Below are positions 41,929 to 51,367 of a stretch of 64,000 nt of DNA, piece after piece (the first letter of the stretch is position 1; each line of letters opens with the position of its first letter). This DNA is from Candidatus Neomicrothrix sp. UBA2983 (GTDB lineage Bacteria > Actinomycetota > Acidimicrobiia > Acidimicrobiales > MedAcidi-G1), in contig DEAL01000016.1 of assembly GCA_002346745.1 (NCBI GenBank), positions 1 to 64,000 of the forward strand. The letters are read 5' to 3'. A program made the translations under genes and the position numbers. The notes under the pieces were generated by a model. That model was not told where the DNA came from. It was given only the letters and a program-made list of their open reading frames with translations, and made no database searches.

Positions 41929-43056
41929 ATGAAAAGCAAGCTCCTGAAGCTTCTCGCTGTGTTCCTGTCCATCGGTGTCGTGGCCGCAGCGTGTGGCAGC
42001 GACGACGACGGCGGGACAACCACAACCACGACGGCCGAGGCCACCACCACGGTCGCCGAGACAACGACCACCGAGGTCGAGGTCGTCGCCGACGGCAGTC
42101 TCCTGGACGTCGTCAAGGACCGCGGCACCCTGAATTGCGGTGTCAGTGGCTCTGCCGTGGCATTCTCTGAGACTCAGGCCGACGGCTCGGTCACCGGCAT
42201 CGACGCCGACTTCTGCCGTGCGGTTGCCGCCGCGGTGATCGGCGATGCCGATGCCGTGAACTTCGTGGCCTTGACCGCTTCGGAGCGCTTCACGGCCGTG
42301 CAGACCGGTGACGTCGACGTCCTCATGCGAAACACCACCTGGACCCAGAGCCGCGACAGTTCGGTGGGCATGGACTTCGGTCCGACCACCTACTACGACG
42401 GCCAGCAGTTGATGGCTCGGGTGGGCGACGGATTCTCGGCTTCCAGCACCGTCGCGGACATCGACGGCGCCGTGGTGTGCACCAACGTGGGTACTACCAC
42501 TGAGAAGAACATCGCCGAGGCCGCCCTGCTGGCTGGCGCCGACATCACGCTGCTCGGTTTCGAGACCAGCGACGAGGTCTACGAGACGTTTATCGCCGGT
42601 GGCTGTGACATCACCACCACCGACGGTTCGGCGCTCGTCGGCCGCAAGGTCAAGCAGCAGCCTGCCGACCAGGAGTGGGTGATCTTCCCGTCCACCCCGA
42701 TCTCCAAGGAGCCGCTCGGCCCGACATACGGCCAGAACGACTCGGCGTGGGCCGATGCGGTCAACTGGACCGTGTACGCCATGATCATCATGGACGAGTA
42801 CGGCATCACCTCGGCCAACGTGGACGCCAAGTGCGCCGCGGCCGAAGCCGAGGTTGGACGCCTCTGCGGTGGCGAAGGCGAGTTGCAGACCGGAATGGGA
42901 CTGCCCGCCGATGCCTTCCACCAGGTGATCAGGCAGGTCGGGAGTTACGGCGAGGTCTACGACCGCAACCTGAACCCGGTTGGCCTGTACCGCGAGGGAA
43001 GCGCCAACGCCGGCTGGCTCGACGGGGGCCTGATCTACGCCCCGCCGGCCCGCTAG
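41929..43056 (+). CDS. aapJ: General L-amino-acid ABC transporter, substrate-binding lipoprotein
   Basis: 375-residue family 3 solute-binding protein. The signal KSKLLKLLAVFLSIGVVAAA ends in lipobox AAC, followed by a Thr/Glu-rich linker that tethers the mature protein to the outside of the membrane. The core has DRGTLNCGVSGSAVAFSETQ, GIDADFCRAVAAAVIGD, RFTAVQTGDVDVLMRNTTWT and a C-terminal GLPADAFHQVIRQVGSYGEV, characteristic of AapJ/BztA. GGAGGGG lies upstream of the ATG at 41929. A strong hairpin separates it from the permease genes, as expected for a protein needed in excess. Confidence 0.93.
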   Translation: MKSKLLKLLAVFLSIGVVAAACGSDDDGGTTTTTTAEATTTVAETTTTEVEVVADGSLLDVVKDRGTLNCGVSGSAVAFSETQADGSVTGIDADFCRAVAAAVIGDADAVNFVALTASERFTAVQTGDVDVLMRNTTWTQSRDSSVGMDFGPTTYYDGQQLMARVGDGFSASSTVADIDGAVVCTNVGTTTEKNIAEAALLAGADITLLGFETSDEVYETFIAGGCDITTTDGSALVGRKVKQQPADQEWVIFPSTPISKEPLGPTYGQNDSAWADAVNWTVYAMIIMDEYGITSANVDAKCAAAEAEVGRLCGGEGELQTGMGLPADAFHQVIRQVGSYGEVYDRNLNPVGLYREGSANAGWLDGGLIYAPPAR

Positions 43057-43078
43057 ATAGACCAGACTGGCAATCTTG

Positions 43079-43124
43079 AGGATCCCAGGGGTCGGGAGCG
43101 ACAGCTCTCGGCCCCCGGGATCCT
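43079..43124 (+). terminator. Hairpin after aapJ
   Basis: AGGATCCC (43079-43086) pairs with GGGATCCT (43117-43124), with further GGGG/CCCC pairing inside. It is likely a partial terminator or mRNA stabiliser between aapJ and aapQ. Confidence 0.6.
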
Positions 43125-43225
43125 TCGCGTCGCCACCCCCGCCCAACGCGGGTACTGTCGGCCCCCGTGCACGCCATCGGGCGCGCCCTCCCTGATCCCC
43201 TCGCACTCCAGTTGAGCCAACGGCG

Positions 43226-44752
43226 ATGACGACGGCCCCCACCACCCGAGAGCGGGTATCACAGCGGGTACCGCTTTGGCGCGACGTCATCGTCCTCAAG
43301 TGGGTGACCCAGGTCGCTCTCCTGCTCGTGGTGCTCGGCACCATGTGGTTCCTGGCAAGTCAGGCCGGGGACAACCTTCGGGCCCGGAACATCAACACCG
43401 AGTTCGACTTCCTCGAGCGCCCCGTAGACATCCAGATAAGCGAGGGAATCGACACCCACCCGGATACGGGTGGCCGGGCCCTCTGGGCTGCCATGGTCAA
43501 CACCCTGCGCCTGTCCATCTCGGGGATCTTCTTCGCCAGCATCCTCGGAGTGGTCGTCGGCCTGGCCCGCTTGTCCGACAACTGGATAGTCCGCCGCATT
43601 GCCACCGGCTGGGTCGAGGTGCTGAGGAACGTCCCACTGCTGGTGCAGATGGTCCTCATCTACTCCGCCCTCACGGCGTTGCCGCGGGTAGGGCTCGACA
43701 CCGGTCCTGTCAACGGTTGGCTCCACATCTCGAACAAGGGCATCTCGATGCCGCGGGTCTTCATCGCCGATGGCTTCTACCAGTGGGCCGTTGTCGTCCT
43801 GGTCGGCGTGTTGGTTGCGCACTTCGTCCGCCGTCATCGTCAGGCGGTCCAGGACGAGACCGGAGCCCACACGTCACCGACCCTGTGGGCACTCGGAACC
43901 GTCGCAGTCTTCGGATTGATCGGCCTGTTCATCCACCCCATTTTCTCCTGGCTCGGTCCCGTTTTCGACGGTGTTGCCGACCTGCTCGGCTCGCTCCCGA
44001 ATGCCGTCCCACAGGTGCTGCTCGCCGCCATCGTGGTCGGCCTCGCCGCGATCTGGATCCACCGCTTCATCTCCAGCCGCCGCAGCGCCCTCGGGCACCT
44101 TTCGATCTCCGACGACGACTGTTTCCGGATCGCCTTCACCGCAGTGGCCTCACTGGCTGTCGTGGCGTTGATCGCCCGCTGGACTGGCTTCTCGGCGTGG
44201 ACGCTCAACAGTGGCCAGGACCTGTTCGCAGTCATGGCCGACAAGTTCGACGTCGACGGTGCGGCTCGACCGTTCGACGCCATGCGCCCCGACATCATCC
44301 AGAAGGGCAGGTTCCCGAACTACGGCACCAACGGTCTGAGCATGTCGCTCGGCTTCGCGTCGGTTTTCTTCGCCGTCGTGTTCTACACGTCCGCCTTCAT
44401 CGGTGAGAACGTCCGGGGAGGCATCCTGGCCGTCCCCAAGGGCCAGACCGAGGCGGCCAAGGCCGTCGGTCTCGGCCGAGGGCAGATCATCCGCCACGTG
44501 GTGCTCCCCCAGGCGCTTCGGGTCATCCTGCCGCCGACGGGCAATCAGTATCTGAACCTGACCAAGAACACGTCCCTGGCCGTCGCCGTCGGCATGAGTG
44601 ACATGGTTCAGGTCGGGACCACCGTGTTCAACCAGACCGGGATGACCCTGCCCGTGGTCGCCATCTGGATGCTGTTCTACCTGAGCTGCTCACTGACGAT
44701 CTCGGTGATCGTCAACTGGTTCAACGTCAGAATGCGACTGGTGGAACGCTGA
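43226..44752 (+). CDS. aapQ: General L-amino-acid ABC transporter, permease AapQ
   Basis: Inner-membrane permease of 508 residues, longer than the usual about 400. LWAAMVNTLRLSISGIFFAS begins the permease core, and VEVLRNVPLLVQMVLIYSAL is present. The EAA loop that contacts the ATPase is EAAKAVGLGRGQIIRHVVLP. The extra length lies between, where two more hydrophobic stretches (around TLWALGTVAVFGLIGLFIHP and FRIAFTAVASLAVVALIARW) flank charged loops. The last base of the TGA is the first base of the aapM ATG. TACTGT about 70 nt upstream is a possible internal promoter. Confidence 0.92.
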   Translation: MTTAPTTRERVSQRVPLWRDVIVLKWVTQVALLLVVLGTMWFLASQAGDNLRARNINTEFDFLERPVDIQISEGIDTHPDTGGRALWAAMVNTLRLSISGIFFASILGVVVGLARLSDNWIVRRIATGWVEVLRNVPLLVQMVLIYSALTALPRVGLDTGPVNGWLHISNKGISMPRVFIADGFYQWAVVVLVGVLVAHFVRRHRQAVQDETGAHTSPTLWALGTVAVFGLIGLFIHPIFSWLGPVFDGVADLLGSLPNAVPQVLLAAIVVGLAAIWIHRFISSRRSALGHLSISDDDCFRIAFTAVASLAVVALIARWTGFSAWTLNSGQDLFAVMADKFDVDGAARPFDAMRPDIIQKGRFPNYGTNGLSMSLGFASVFFAVVFYTSAFIGENVRGGILAVPKGQTEAAKAVGLGRGQIIRHVVLPQALRVILPPTGNQYLNLTKNTSLAVAVGMSDMVQVGTTVFNQTGMTLPVVAIWMLFYLSCSLTISVIVNWFNVRMRLVER

Positions 44753-46569
44753 TGTCAGAACTGTCGAGTGCTGCCGCCGCGGCAAACGTCTCCGGCGCCG
44801 CGCCGCCGGAGGCTCCCAAGTTGCCGCCGCGTCAATGGGCGAAAGAGAACCTCTTCTCGAGCCCCTTCAGTTCATTCCTGACCATCGCCACCTCGATGGT
44901 CCTGCTGGTCATCAGCCGTGCGCTCCTTGGGTTCATCTTCAACCCGATCCGTCAATGGAACAGCACGGCGACCAACATGCAGCTGTTCTTCACCCGGGCA
45001 TACCCCGATGAGCAGTACGTCCGCGTCTGGTCCAGTCTCGCCGCCATCATCATCCTCACGTCCGTTTCGATGGCCGTCTGGCGGGCAGGATCGTCGATCC
45101 CCTTGTCGAGGCTGGGACGGAAGTTGCTGGCCGGAGCCGTCCTCCTCGTCCTCCTCGCCCTCCTCGCCCCATTCAGTGCCTCGGCCACCATCCAGTGGAC
45201 GCTCGTTGCCGTTTGCGTAGCCGCGATCGGCGAGGGCATCCGCCGATCGGCCGGCAAGGGTGAGGACGAGCGGTCGGTCAGTTCCCTGACGGTGCTGGTG
45301 GTCACGCTGGCCGGCCTCGTGGCGTCGCTGTGGGTGGTCCCCTTTGGTCATCACACCTACATCCCGAGCCGTCAACCGAGGGTGCTGGCCGAGTCGGGCA
45401 CGGTGGCCCTGACCACCAAGCTTCCCTGGACGATCATGTTGCTCATCGCCGTGGCGGCGTATCTGGTGGGCCGCGTGATCCGGGAACGCCTGCCGCTCAA
45501 CCCGACCCGGGTCACCCTCCTGGTCTTGTGGCTCCTGGCGCCGCCGGTGCTGATCTACCTGGTGCTGAGGGACCCGTCGTTCGACATGGGCCACGTGGTC
45601 AGCACCGACCTGCCGATCTTCGCCGCCTACGCGGTGGGAGGGTCTCTCCTGCTCTCGTGGCTGACGCGTCCCTCGACCGGGGAGGCCGGCCGAATCGTCG
45701 CCGTGGTGATCCTGATAGCCGGCTTCTGCACCTTCCTGACTCCGATGCGGATGGTCGTGCGCCTCGACATGCTCCTGCTGGCCGTCTTCGCCCTGGCGGC
45801 TCCGACCTTCGCGGGTGGGCCACGGAATCGAAAGCGCTATGTCCTCGGCTGGCTAGGGGTCCTGGGCGTGATGTCGTGGCTCATCACCGCCATCAACACC
45901 CCGTCGACGGTCTCCGTTCCGGGTGGGTTCTTCATCGGTGGCTTCTCGATCACCCTCATGGTCGCCGTCCTCACGCTCGTGCTGTCCTTCCCCCTGGGGA
46001 TCGCCCTCGCCCTGGCCCGTACCTCGACCATGCCCATCTTCCGACTGCTTGCCACCTGGTTCATCGAGTTCGTACGCGGCGTCCCCTTGATCACGATCCT
46101 GATCTTCTTCTCGATCATGGTGCCGCTCTTCCTGCCGCGGGGAATGCACCTCGGGGAGGTCGCTGCCGTGGTCATCGGCTACGTGCTGTTCTCAGCGGCC
46201 TATCTGGCTGAGAACGTCAGGGGTGGCCTGCAGTCGGTGACTCGGGGCCAACACGAGGCTGCCGAGGCCGTCGGCATGACGACTGCCCAGAAGACGCTGT
46301 TCATCGTGCTGCCCCAAGGCCTCCGGGTCGCCATCCCGCCGCTGGTCGGACACTGCATCGGCGTGTTCAAGGAGACGTCGCTCTTGGCCATCATCGGAGT
46401 GTTCGACGTCCTGTACATCGGCAGGATCGTGATTCCCGGCCAGACGGAGTTCATGGGCAGCACCAAGGAGAACCTGCTCTTCGTGTCCGTGATCTACTGG
46501 GTGTTCGCCTACCAGATGTCCAAGGCCAGCCAGCGCCTCGAAGAGCGCACGGGGCTGGGTGAGCGCTAG
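44752..46569 (+). CDS. aapM: General L-amino-acid ABC transporter, permease AapM
   Basis: Second inner-membrane permease, 605 residues and also longer than typical. The N-terminal half holds several extra membrane segments of unclear role. The C-terminal half is the transport domain: GGFFIGGFSITLMVAVLTLV, FIEFVRGVPLITILIFFSIM and the EAA loop EAAEAVGMTTAQKTLFIVLP. It forms a heterodimer with AapQ in related systems. The TGATG junction with aapQ indicates coupling; aapP follows after 32 nt. Confidence 0.92.
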   Translation: MSELSSAAAAANVSGAAPPEAPKLPPRQWAKENLFSSPFSSFLTIATSMVLLVISRALLGFIFNPIRQWNSTATNMQLFFTRAYPDEQYVRVWSSLAAIIILTSVSMAVWRAGSSIPLSRLGRKLLAGAVLLVLLALLAPFSASATIQWTLVAVCVAAIGEGIRRSAGKGEDERSVSSLTVLVVTLAGLVASLWVVPFGHHTYIPSRQPRVLAESGTVALTTKLPWTIMLLIAVAAYLVGRVIRERLPLNPTRVTLLVLWLLAPPVLIYLVLRDPSFDMGHVVSTDLPIFAAYAVGGSLLLSWLTRPSTGEAGRIVAVVILIAGFCTFLTPMRMVVRLDMLLLAVFALAAPTFAGGPRNRKRYVLGWLGVLGVMSWLITAINTPSTVSVPGGFFIGGFSITLMVAVLTLVLSFPLGIALALARTSTMPIFRLLATWFIEFVRGVPLITILIFFSIMVPLFLPRGMHLGEVAAVVIGYVLFSAAYLAENVRGGLQSVTRGQHEAAEAVGMTTAQKTLFIVLPQGLRVAIPPLVGHCIGVFKETSLLAIIGVFDVLYIGRIVIPGQTEFMGSTKENLLFVSVIYWVFAYQMSKASQRLEERTGLGER

Positions 46570-46601
46570 ATGATTTCCCTGAATCCTGCGAGGTGTGAAC
46601 C

Positions 46602-47390
46602 ATGACCGATACGACACCGACCGAGCCGGACGGCGGCCAGACCCGGGATCTCTCCGCGGCACGGGACATGATCGTGTGCGAGAACGTGTCCAAGTGGTAC
46701 GGCGACTTCCAGGCACTCGAACAGGTCTCGGCGACCATCAAGGAGCAGGAGGTGGTCGTCGTACTCGGGCCGTCCGGCTCGGGCAAGTCCACCTGGATCC
46801 GGTGCATCAACCACCTCGAGGTCCATCAGGAGGGACGCATCATCGTCGACGACGTCGAACTCACCAACGACCTGCGCAACATCGAGCAGGTCCGCTCCGA
46901 GGTCGGCATGGTGTTCCAGCAGTTCAACCTGTTCCCACACCTCACCGTGCGCGACAACGTCACCCTGGCCCCCATCTGGGTCCGCAAGAAGCCCCGCGCC
47001 GAGGCCGAGGCCGAAGCCACGGCGCTGCTCGAGCGAGTGGGCATCCCGGAGCAGGCCGACAAGTACCCCGGCCAGCTCTCCGGCGGCCAGCAGCAGCGAG
47101 TGGCAATCGCCCGGGCATTGGCGATGGAGCCCAAGATCATGCTGTTCGACGAGCCCACCTCCGCCCTCGACCCCGAGATGATCAAGGAGGTGCTGGACGT
47201 CATGAAGACCCTGGCGCTCTCCGGCATGACCATGATGGTCGTCACCCACGAGATGGGATTCGCCAAGGAGGTCGCCGACCGGATCATCTTCATGGAAGGC
47301 GGCCAGATCGTCGAGCAGGGCACGCCGCAGCACTTCTTCGAGAACCCCACCGAGGACCGCACCAAGCTCTTCCTGTCACAGATCCTGTAA
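46602..47390 (+). CDS. aapP: General L-amino-acid ABC transporter, ATP-binding protein AapP
   Basis: 262-residue ABC ATPase that energises AapQM. Walker A GPSGSGKST, Q-loop VFQQFNLFPHLTV, ABC signature LSGGQQQR, Walker B IMLFDEP, and H-switch VVTHEMGFA are all intact. It belongs to the polar-amino-acid (GlnQ/HisP) class. It is the last transporter gene; the TauD-type dioxygenase follows 28 nt later on the same strand and may share the transcript. Confidence 0.95.
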   Translation: MTDTTPTEPDGGQTRDLSAARDMIVCENVSKWYGDFQALEQVSATIKEQEVVVVLGPSGSGKSTWIRCINHLEVHQEGRIIVDDVELTNDLRNIEQVRSEVGMVFQQFNLFPHLTVRDNVTLAPIWVRKKPRAEAEAEATALLERVGIPEQADKYPGQLSGGQQQRVAIARALAMEPKIMLFDEPTSALDPEMIKEVLDVMKTLALSGMTMMVVTHEMGFAKEVADRIIFMEGGQIVEQGTPQHFFENPTEDRTKLFLSQIL

Positions 47391-47418
47391 CAGGAGTCGA
47401 GGACAGCCCGCCACCGAG

Positions 47419-48294
47419 ATGCACCTCGAGCCGCTCACCGGGGTGCTCGGTGCCCGAGCCACCGGCATCGACCTTCGAAGGCTGGCCGCCGACGGGGACG
47501 CTGCCGCTGCCGCCGACCTGCGTGCCGCCGTCTGCGAACACGAGGTTGTCGTCGTGCCCGGCCAGGGCCTCTCCCCTGCCGACCAGACGGCATTCAGCCA
47601 CCTGCTGGGCCCCTACTCGCCGGTGCCGTTCGTACAGCCCGTCGAGGGCCACCCCGAGGTGATCCGAGTGGTCAAGGAGGCCGAGGAATCGGACGCCTTC
47701 AACTTCGGCGGGGTGTGGCACAGCGACTTCTCGTTCCTCCCGGCACCGCCGGCGCTCACGGTGCTCCACGCCATCGACGTCCCCGAGGTGGGTGGCGACA
47801 CCGCCTGGTCCTCGATGACCGCCGCCCACGACGGCCTCGACGACGAGATGCGCGGACGGTTGGGGGAACTCACGGCGGTCCACTCGGCGAGCGCCTCCTA
47901 CTCCCCCGCCCAGCAGTCGCTCCACGCCCAACTCTCCGGCATGGACATCCGCACCTCCGAGGACGCACTCGACGTCGAACGCCACCCACTGCTGTGCACC
48001 CACCCCGAGACCGGTCGCTGCAGCCTCTTCTTCAACGGCACCTACGTGCGCGGCCTCGAAGGGCCGGGGCTCGGGCCCGACGACGACCCCGAGGGCAGCG
48101 CCGAGCGTCGCCTGCTTCGCTGGTTGCACGACTGGACCACGCACGTCCGCTTCACCTGCCGCCACCGCTGGTCGAACGGCGACGTCGTGATCTGGGACAA
48201 CCGATCGACCCAGCACGTGGCCATCAACGACTACGGCGGTCAGCGGCGCGAACTCACCCGCACCACCGTGGCGGGGACGAGGCCCGCGGCCTGA
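47419..48294 (+). CDS. TauD/TfdA-family Fe(II)/2-oxoglutarate dioxygenase
   Basis: 291-residue cupin-fold dioxygenase. The iron triad is visible as WHSDFSF (His-x-Asp) and DNRSTQHVA (distal His), and the 2-oxoglutarate-binding Arg in RRELTRTTV. It begins with the family pattern LTGVLGARATGIDLRRL. Members hydroxylate taurine, 2,4-D, alkyl sulfates or carnitine-type amines; the substrate is not predictable. Proximity to an amino-acid importer suggests a nitrogen- or sulfur-containing compound taken up by it, which is inference. Confidence 0.92.
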   Translation: MHLEPLTGVLGARATGIDLRRLAADGDAAAAADLRAAVCEHEVVVVPGQGLSPADQTAFSHLLGPYSPVPFVQPVEGHPEVIRVVKEAEESDAFNFGGVWHSDFSFLPAPPALTVLHAIDVPEVGGDTAWSSMTAAHDGLDDEMRGRLGELTAVHSASASYSPAQQSLHAQLSGMDIRTSEDALDVERHPLLCTHPETGRCSLFFNGTYVRGLEGPGLGPDDDPEGSAERRLLRWLHDWTTHVRFTCRHRWSNGDVVIWDNRSTQHVAINDYGGQRRELTRTTVAGTRPAA

Positions 48295-48311
48295 CGCTGT
48301 TTCCCAGCGTC
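48293..48311. terminator. Short hairpin between convergent genes
   Basis: GACGCTG (48293-48299) pairs with CAGCGTC (48305-48311) around TTTCC, between the TauD-type and dehydrogenase genes; no T tract. Confidence 0.45.
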
Positions 48312-48320
48312 CTCCGGAAC

Positions 48321-49190
48321 TCAGTCGTCGCGAAGGAGTTCGATGAGCGTCGACGTGTCGCTGCGGCCGTGGCCCTGGCGCTGTAGCCGAGCGTAGAACT
48401 GGTCGACCATGGCGGTCACCGGCAGCGTGGCGCCCAGCCGCTCCGCCTCGTCGAACACGATGCCGAAGTCCTTGCGCATCCAGTCGATGGCGAAGCCATG
48501 GTCGAACTTCCGGTCCAGCATCGTGCGCGACCGGTTGTCCATCTGCCACGAGCCCGAGGCCCCCTGACTGATGGCCTCGAGCATCCGCTCGCGGTCGAGG
48601 CCGGCCCGGCGCCCGAAGTCGAGCGCCTCCGACAGGCCCTGGATGAGCCCGCCGATGCAGACCTGGTTCACCATCTTGGTGAGCTGCCCGTGGCCGACCG
48701 GGCCCACGAGCACCGTCGCCTTGGCGTAGGCGTCGATCACCGGCTCCACGCCCGCGAACACCTCGGGATCACCGCCGCACATGACGCTGAGCTGCCCGTT
48801 CTCGGCGCCGGCCTGGCCGCCCGACACCGGGGCGTCCACGAAACCGACGCCCTGCGCCGTCCCGGCGTCCGCCAGTTCGCGCGCCAACTGTGCCGAGGCC
48901 GTGGTGTGATCGACCAGTGTCGAACCGGCGGCCATGCCAGCGAGGGCGCCATCGTCGCCGAGCACGACAGAACGCACGTCGTCGTCGTTGCCGACGCACA
49001 CCATCACGGCGTCGGCCCCCGCTGCCGCCGCTGACGGCGTAGCCGCCAACGAACCGCCGTGCTCCGCCACCCACTGCTCCGCCCGGGCGGTGGTGCGGTT
49101 GTAGACCGTGACCTCGTGCCCGGCCGCCTGCAGGTGTCCCGCCATCGGGTATCCCATCACCCCCAGCCCCACGAACGCGCATCTGGTCAT
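48321..49190 (-). CDS. NAD(P)-dependent beta-hydroxyacid dehydrogenase (3-hydroxyisobutyrate dehydrogenase-like)
   Basis: 289-residue enzyme with dinucleotide site AFVGLGVMGYPMAGHLQAAG, the substrate-binding DAPVSGGQAGAENGQLSVMC, and the catalytic Lys region GQLTKMVNQV. The family oxidises 3-hydroxyisobutyrate, tartronate semialdehyde and similar compounds. AGGAGG precedes the ATG at 49190. Valine catabolism is possible but the other genes are not here. Confidence 0.93.
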   Translation of the reverse strand: MTRCAFVGLGVMGYPMAGHLQAAGHEVTVYNRTTARAEQWVAEHGGSLAATPSAAAAGADAVMVCVGNDDDVRSVVLGDDGALAGMAAGSTLVDHTTASAQLARELADAGTAQGVGFVDAPVSGGQAGAENGQLSVMCGGDPEVFAGVEPVIDAYAKATVLVGPVGHGQLTKMVNQVCIGGLIQGLSEALDFGRRAGLDRERMLEAISQGASGSWQMDNRSRTMLDRKFDHGFAIDWMRKDFGIVFDEAERLGATLPVTAMVDQFYARLQRQGHGRSDTSTLIELLRDD

Positions 49191-49262
49191 CGGCCCATCC
49201 TCCTGCCCACGTCGACCTCCATCGAGTTGCTCCCGTTCATCATGCTCGTGACGCTCCGCTCG

Positions 49263-50225
49263 TCATGCGCCGTACCTGAGGGCCGCCATCGCCGCGAAGG
49301 GGTTCCGCGGCGGCTCGTACTCGGACCCCTCCTCCTCTGCGAGCCCACGGTAGACGGCGTGGACGTTCACCACGATCCGCTCCCACTCACCCCACTCCCG
49401 ATAGGCGCCGAGGTCCAGGTCGGCGACGACCTCATCCGCCGTCTGGCCGGCGGCCCGGCGGGTGCGGCACTCGGACTCGACGAAGGCCAGGTAGTCGCGC
49501 ACGGCCAACACGCCCGCCACGTCGGTCAACGGACCGTGGCCGGGCACGATGACCTCGCAGCCCAGCCCCAGGATCAGGTCGCAGGCACCGATCCAGTTGG
49601 CGACGGGACCGTCCCAGATGATCGGGGTGCCGCCGATGAACAGGATGTCCCCGCAGAACACCACGCCCACCTCGGGCAGGTGGACCAGCAGGTCGCCCGC
49701 GGTGTGCGCCGGACCGACCTCGAGGAGTTCCACCATGCGTCCGCCCGCCTCGAGCTGCAGTTCGCCGGAGAAGGTTCGGTCCGGTTCCGGCACCCCTCCC
49801 TGTGCGGTGACCTCGGCGAAGTCGAACGGACCGAACGCCTCCCGCACATAGCGGTTGGCCGCCTCGCCCAGGTCGGCGTGCAGCAGGGCCTCCAGCGCCG
49901 AGGGCGGGACCGCCCCCATCTCGGCCGCCGCCGCCTCGGTCGTGACGACCTGCGCCCCGCCGGCGGTGATGAGCCCGTTGCCGTAGCAGTGGTCCCCGTT
50001 GGCGTGGGTGTTGACGACCACGTCGATGGGCCGGCCGGCGGTCACGCCATCCATGTCCTCGAGCATCCTGCGGGTCAGGCGCAGGTCGAACAGGGTGTCG
50101 ACCAGCAGCGACGACCAGTCGCCCGCCAGTAGGCCGGCGTTGCTCCACCCCCAGCCGCCGTCGGGCTGCAGGTAGGCGAACACCCCGTCGGCGACCTCGT
50201 GGAGGCCCTGCTCGTAGGGGGGCAT
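49263..50225 (-). CDS. MBL-fold metallo-hydrolase
   Basis: 320-residue metallo-beta-lactamase-fold protein. The metal motif reads VVNTHANGDHCYGNG, where the second His of HxHxDH is Asn, a variation seen in one branch of the family; later ligands are in GPAHTAGDLLVHLP and VPGHGP, with FCGDILFIGG between. The fold opens with VADGVFAYLQPDGGWGWSNA. ATG at 50225 is preferred; a GTG at 50261 would add 12 residues. Hydrolysed substrate unknown. Divergent from the SDR gene at 50413. Confidence 0.88.
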   Translation of the reverse strand: MPPYEQGLHEVADGVFAYLQPDGGWGWSNAGLLAGDWSSLLVDTLFDLRLTRRMLEDMDGVTAGRPIDVVVNTHANGDHCYGNGLITAGGAQVVTTEAAAAEMGAVPPSALEALLHADLGEAANRYVREAFGPFDFAEVTAQGGVPEPDRTFSGELQLEAGGRMVELLEVGPAHTAGDLLVHLPEVGVVFCGDILFIGGTPIIWDGPVANWIGACDLILGLGCEVIVPGHGPLTDVAGVLAVRDYLAFVESECRTRRAAGQTADEVVADLDLGAYREWGEWERIVVNVHAVYRGLAEEEGSEYEPPRNPFAAMAALRYGA

Positions 50226-50412
50226 CGGGAACGGTGTGGGGAACGGTGCCGGGGCTGCCACGGCGCCCGACCCTAGTGAGCCGGCGGCGAGGCAACCGAC
50301 GACGACATACCGACCCGTACCCGTCTGGTCAGCCGGAACGTCCGGGTGGCAGGCTCGGGGCCACCAGCGCGACGGCATGGGACCGTCGGAACCTCCGGGA
50401 AGCGAGCATTCC

Positions 50413-51345
50413 ATGGGCAATCTGTGTGCGGGCCGCGTGGCGGTCGTGACGGGAGCAGGCCGGGGCATCGGACGGGAACACGCCCTGCTCCTGGCCGAGA
50501 ACGGCGCCAAGGTGGTCGTCAACGACCTCGGTGGTGACGCCGCCGGCAGCGGCGCCGACCTGTCGCCCGCCCAGGAGGTCGTCGCCGAGATCGAGGCCAT
50601 GGGCGGCGAGGCGGTCGTCAACGGCGCCAACGTGGCCGACTTCGACGCCGCGGGCCAGATGGTCCACCAGGCAATCGACACCTTCGGCAGCTGCGACATC
50701 CTCATCAACAACGCCGGCATACTCCGGGACCGCATGGTCTTCTCGATGGCCGAGGACGACTGGGACGCCGTCATGAACGTCCACCTCAAGGGCACGTTCG
50801 CCCCGGCCCACCACGCCGCCGCCTACTGGCGCGAGAAGGTCAAGGCCGGCGGCGAGGGTTTCGGACGCATCGTCAACACCTCGTCGCCGTCGGGCATCTA
50901 CGGCAACGTCGGCCAGTCCAACTATGGCGCCGCCAAGGCCGGCATCGCCGCCTTCACCGTCATCACCGCCATGGAGCTCGTCAAGTACGGCGTCACCGTC
51001 AACTGCCTCGCCCCCGGCGCGTTCACCCGCATGACCGCCGACCTGCCCGGCTTCGACCAGATGGACGAGGCCGCCCAGGAGGCCATGAGTCCGCGCTGGA
51101 TCGCCGTCCCGGCCGTGTGGCTGTGCAGCGAGGCGGCACAGAACGTGACCGGCCGGGTGTTCGACGTGCGGGGCAGCCAGCTCGGCATCGCCGAACAGTG
51201 GTGCCTCGGCCCGACCGCCACCCAGCCCGACGACCCGGCCGAACTGACCGACGTCGTGGCCGCACTGCTGGCCGAGGCCCGGCTCAACTCCAGCATGGAC
51301 GGGCGACCAACCGAAGGACCTGGTCGCCCGGGCCAGGGCCTCTAG
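50413..51345 (+). CDS. SDR-family dehydrogenase (multifunctional-enzyme-2-like)
   Basis: 310-residue NAD(P)-dependent dehydrogenase. VAVVTGAGRGIGREHALLLA is the cofactor site, NDLGGDAAGSGAD matches the 3-hydroxyacyl-CoA dehydrogenase part of MFE-2 proteins, NNAGILRD and the catalytic SSPSGIYGNVGQSNYGAAK (Ser, Tyr, Lys) are intact. A role in the third step of beta-oxidation is likely. It begins a plus-strand run with acyl-CoA dehydrogenase, thiolase and alcohol dehydrogenase, with gaps of only 22 and 48 nt. Confidence 0.92.
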   Translation: MGNLCAGRVAVVTGAGRGIGREHALLLAENGAKVVVNDLGGDAAGSGADLSPAQEVVAEIEAMGGEAVVNGANVADFDAAGQMVHQAIDTFGSCDILINNAGILRDRMVFSMAEDDWDAVMNVHLKGTFAPAHHAAAYWREKVKAGGEGFGRIVNTSSPSGIYGNVGQSNYGAAKAGIAAFTVITAMELVKYGVTVNCLAPGAFTRMTADLPGFDQMDEAAQEAMSPRWIAVPAVWLCSEAAQNVTGRVFDVRGSQLGIAEQWCLGPTATQPDDPAELTDVVAALLAEARLNSSMDGRPTEGPGRPGQGL

Positions 51346-51367
51346 AGCGGACGGGAGCGCACCGAGC

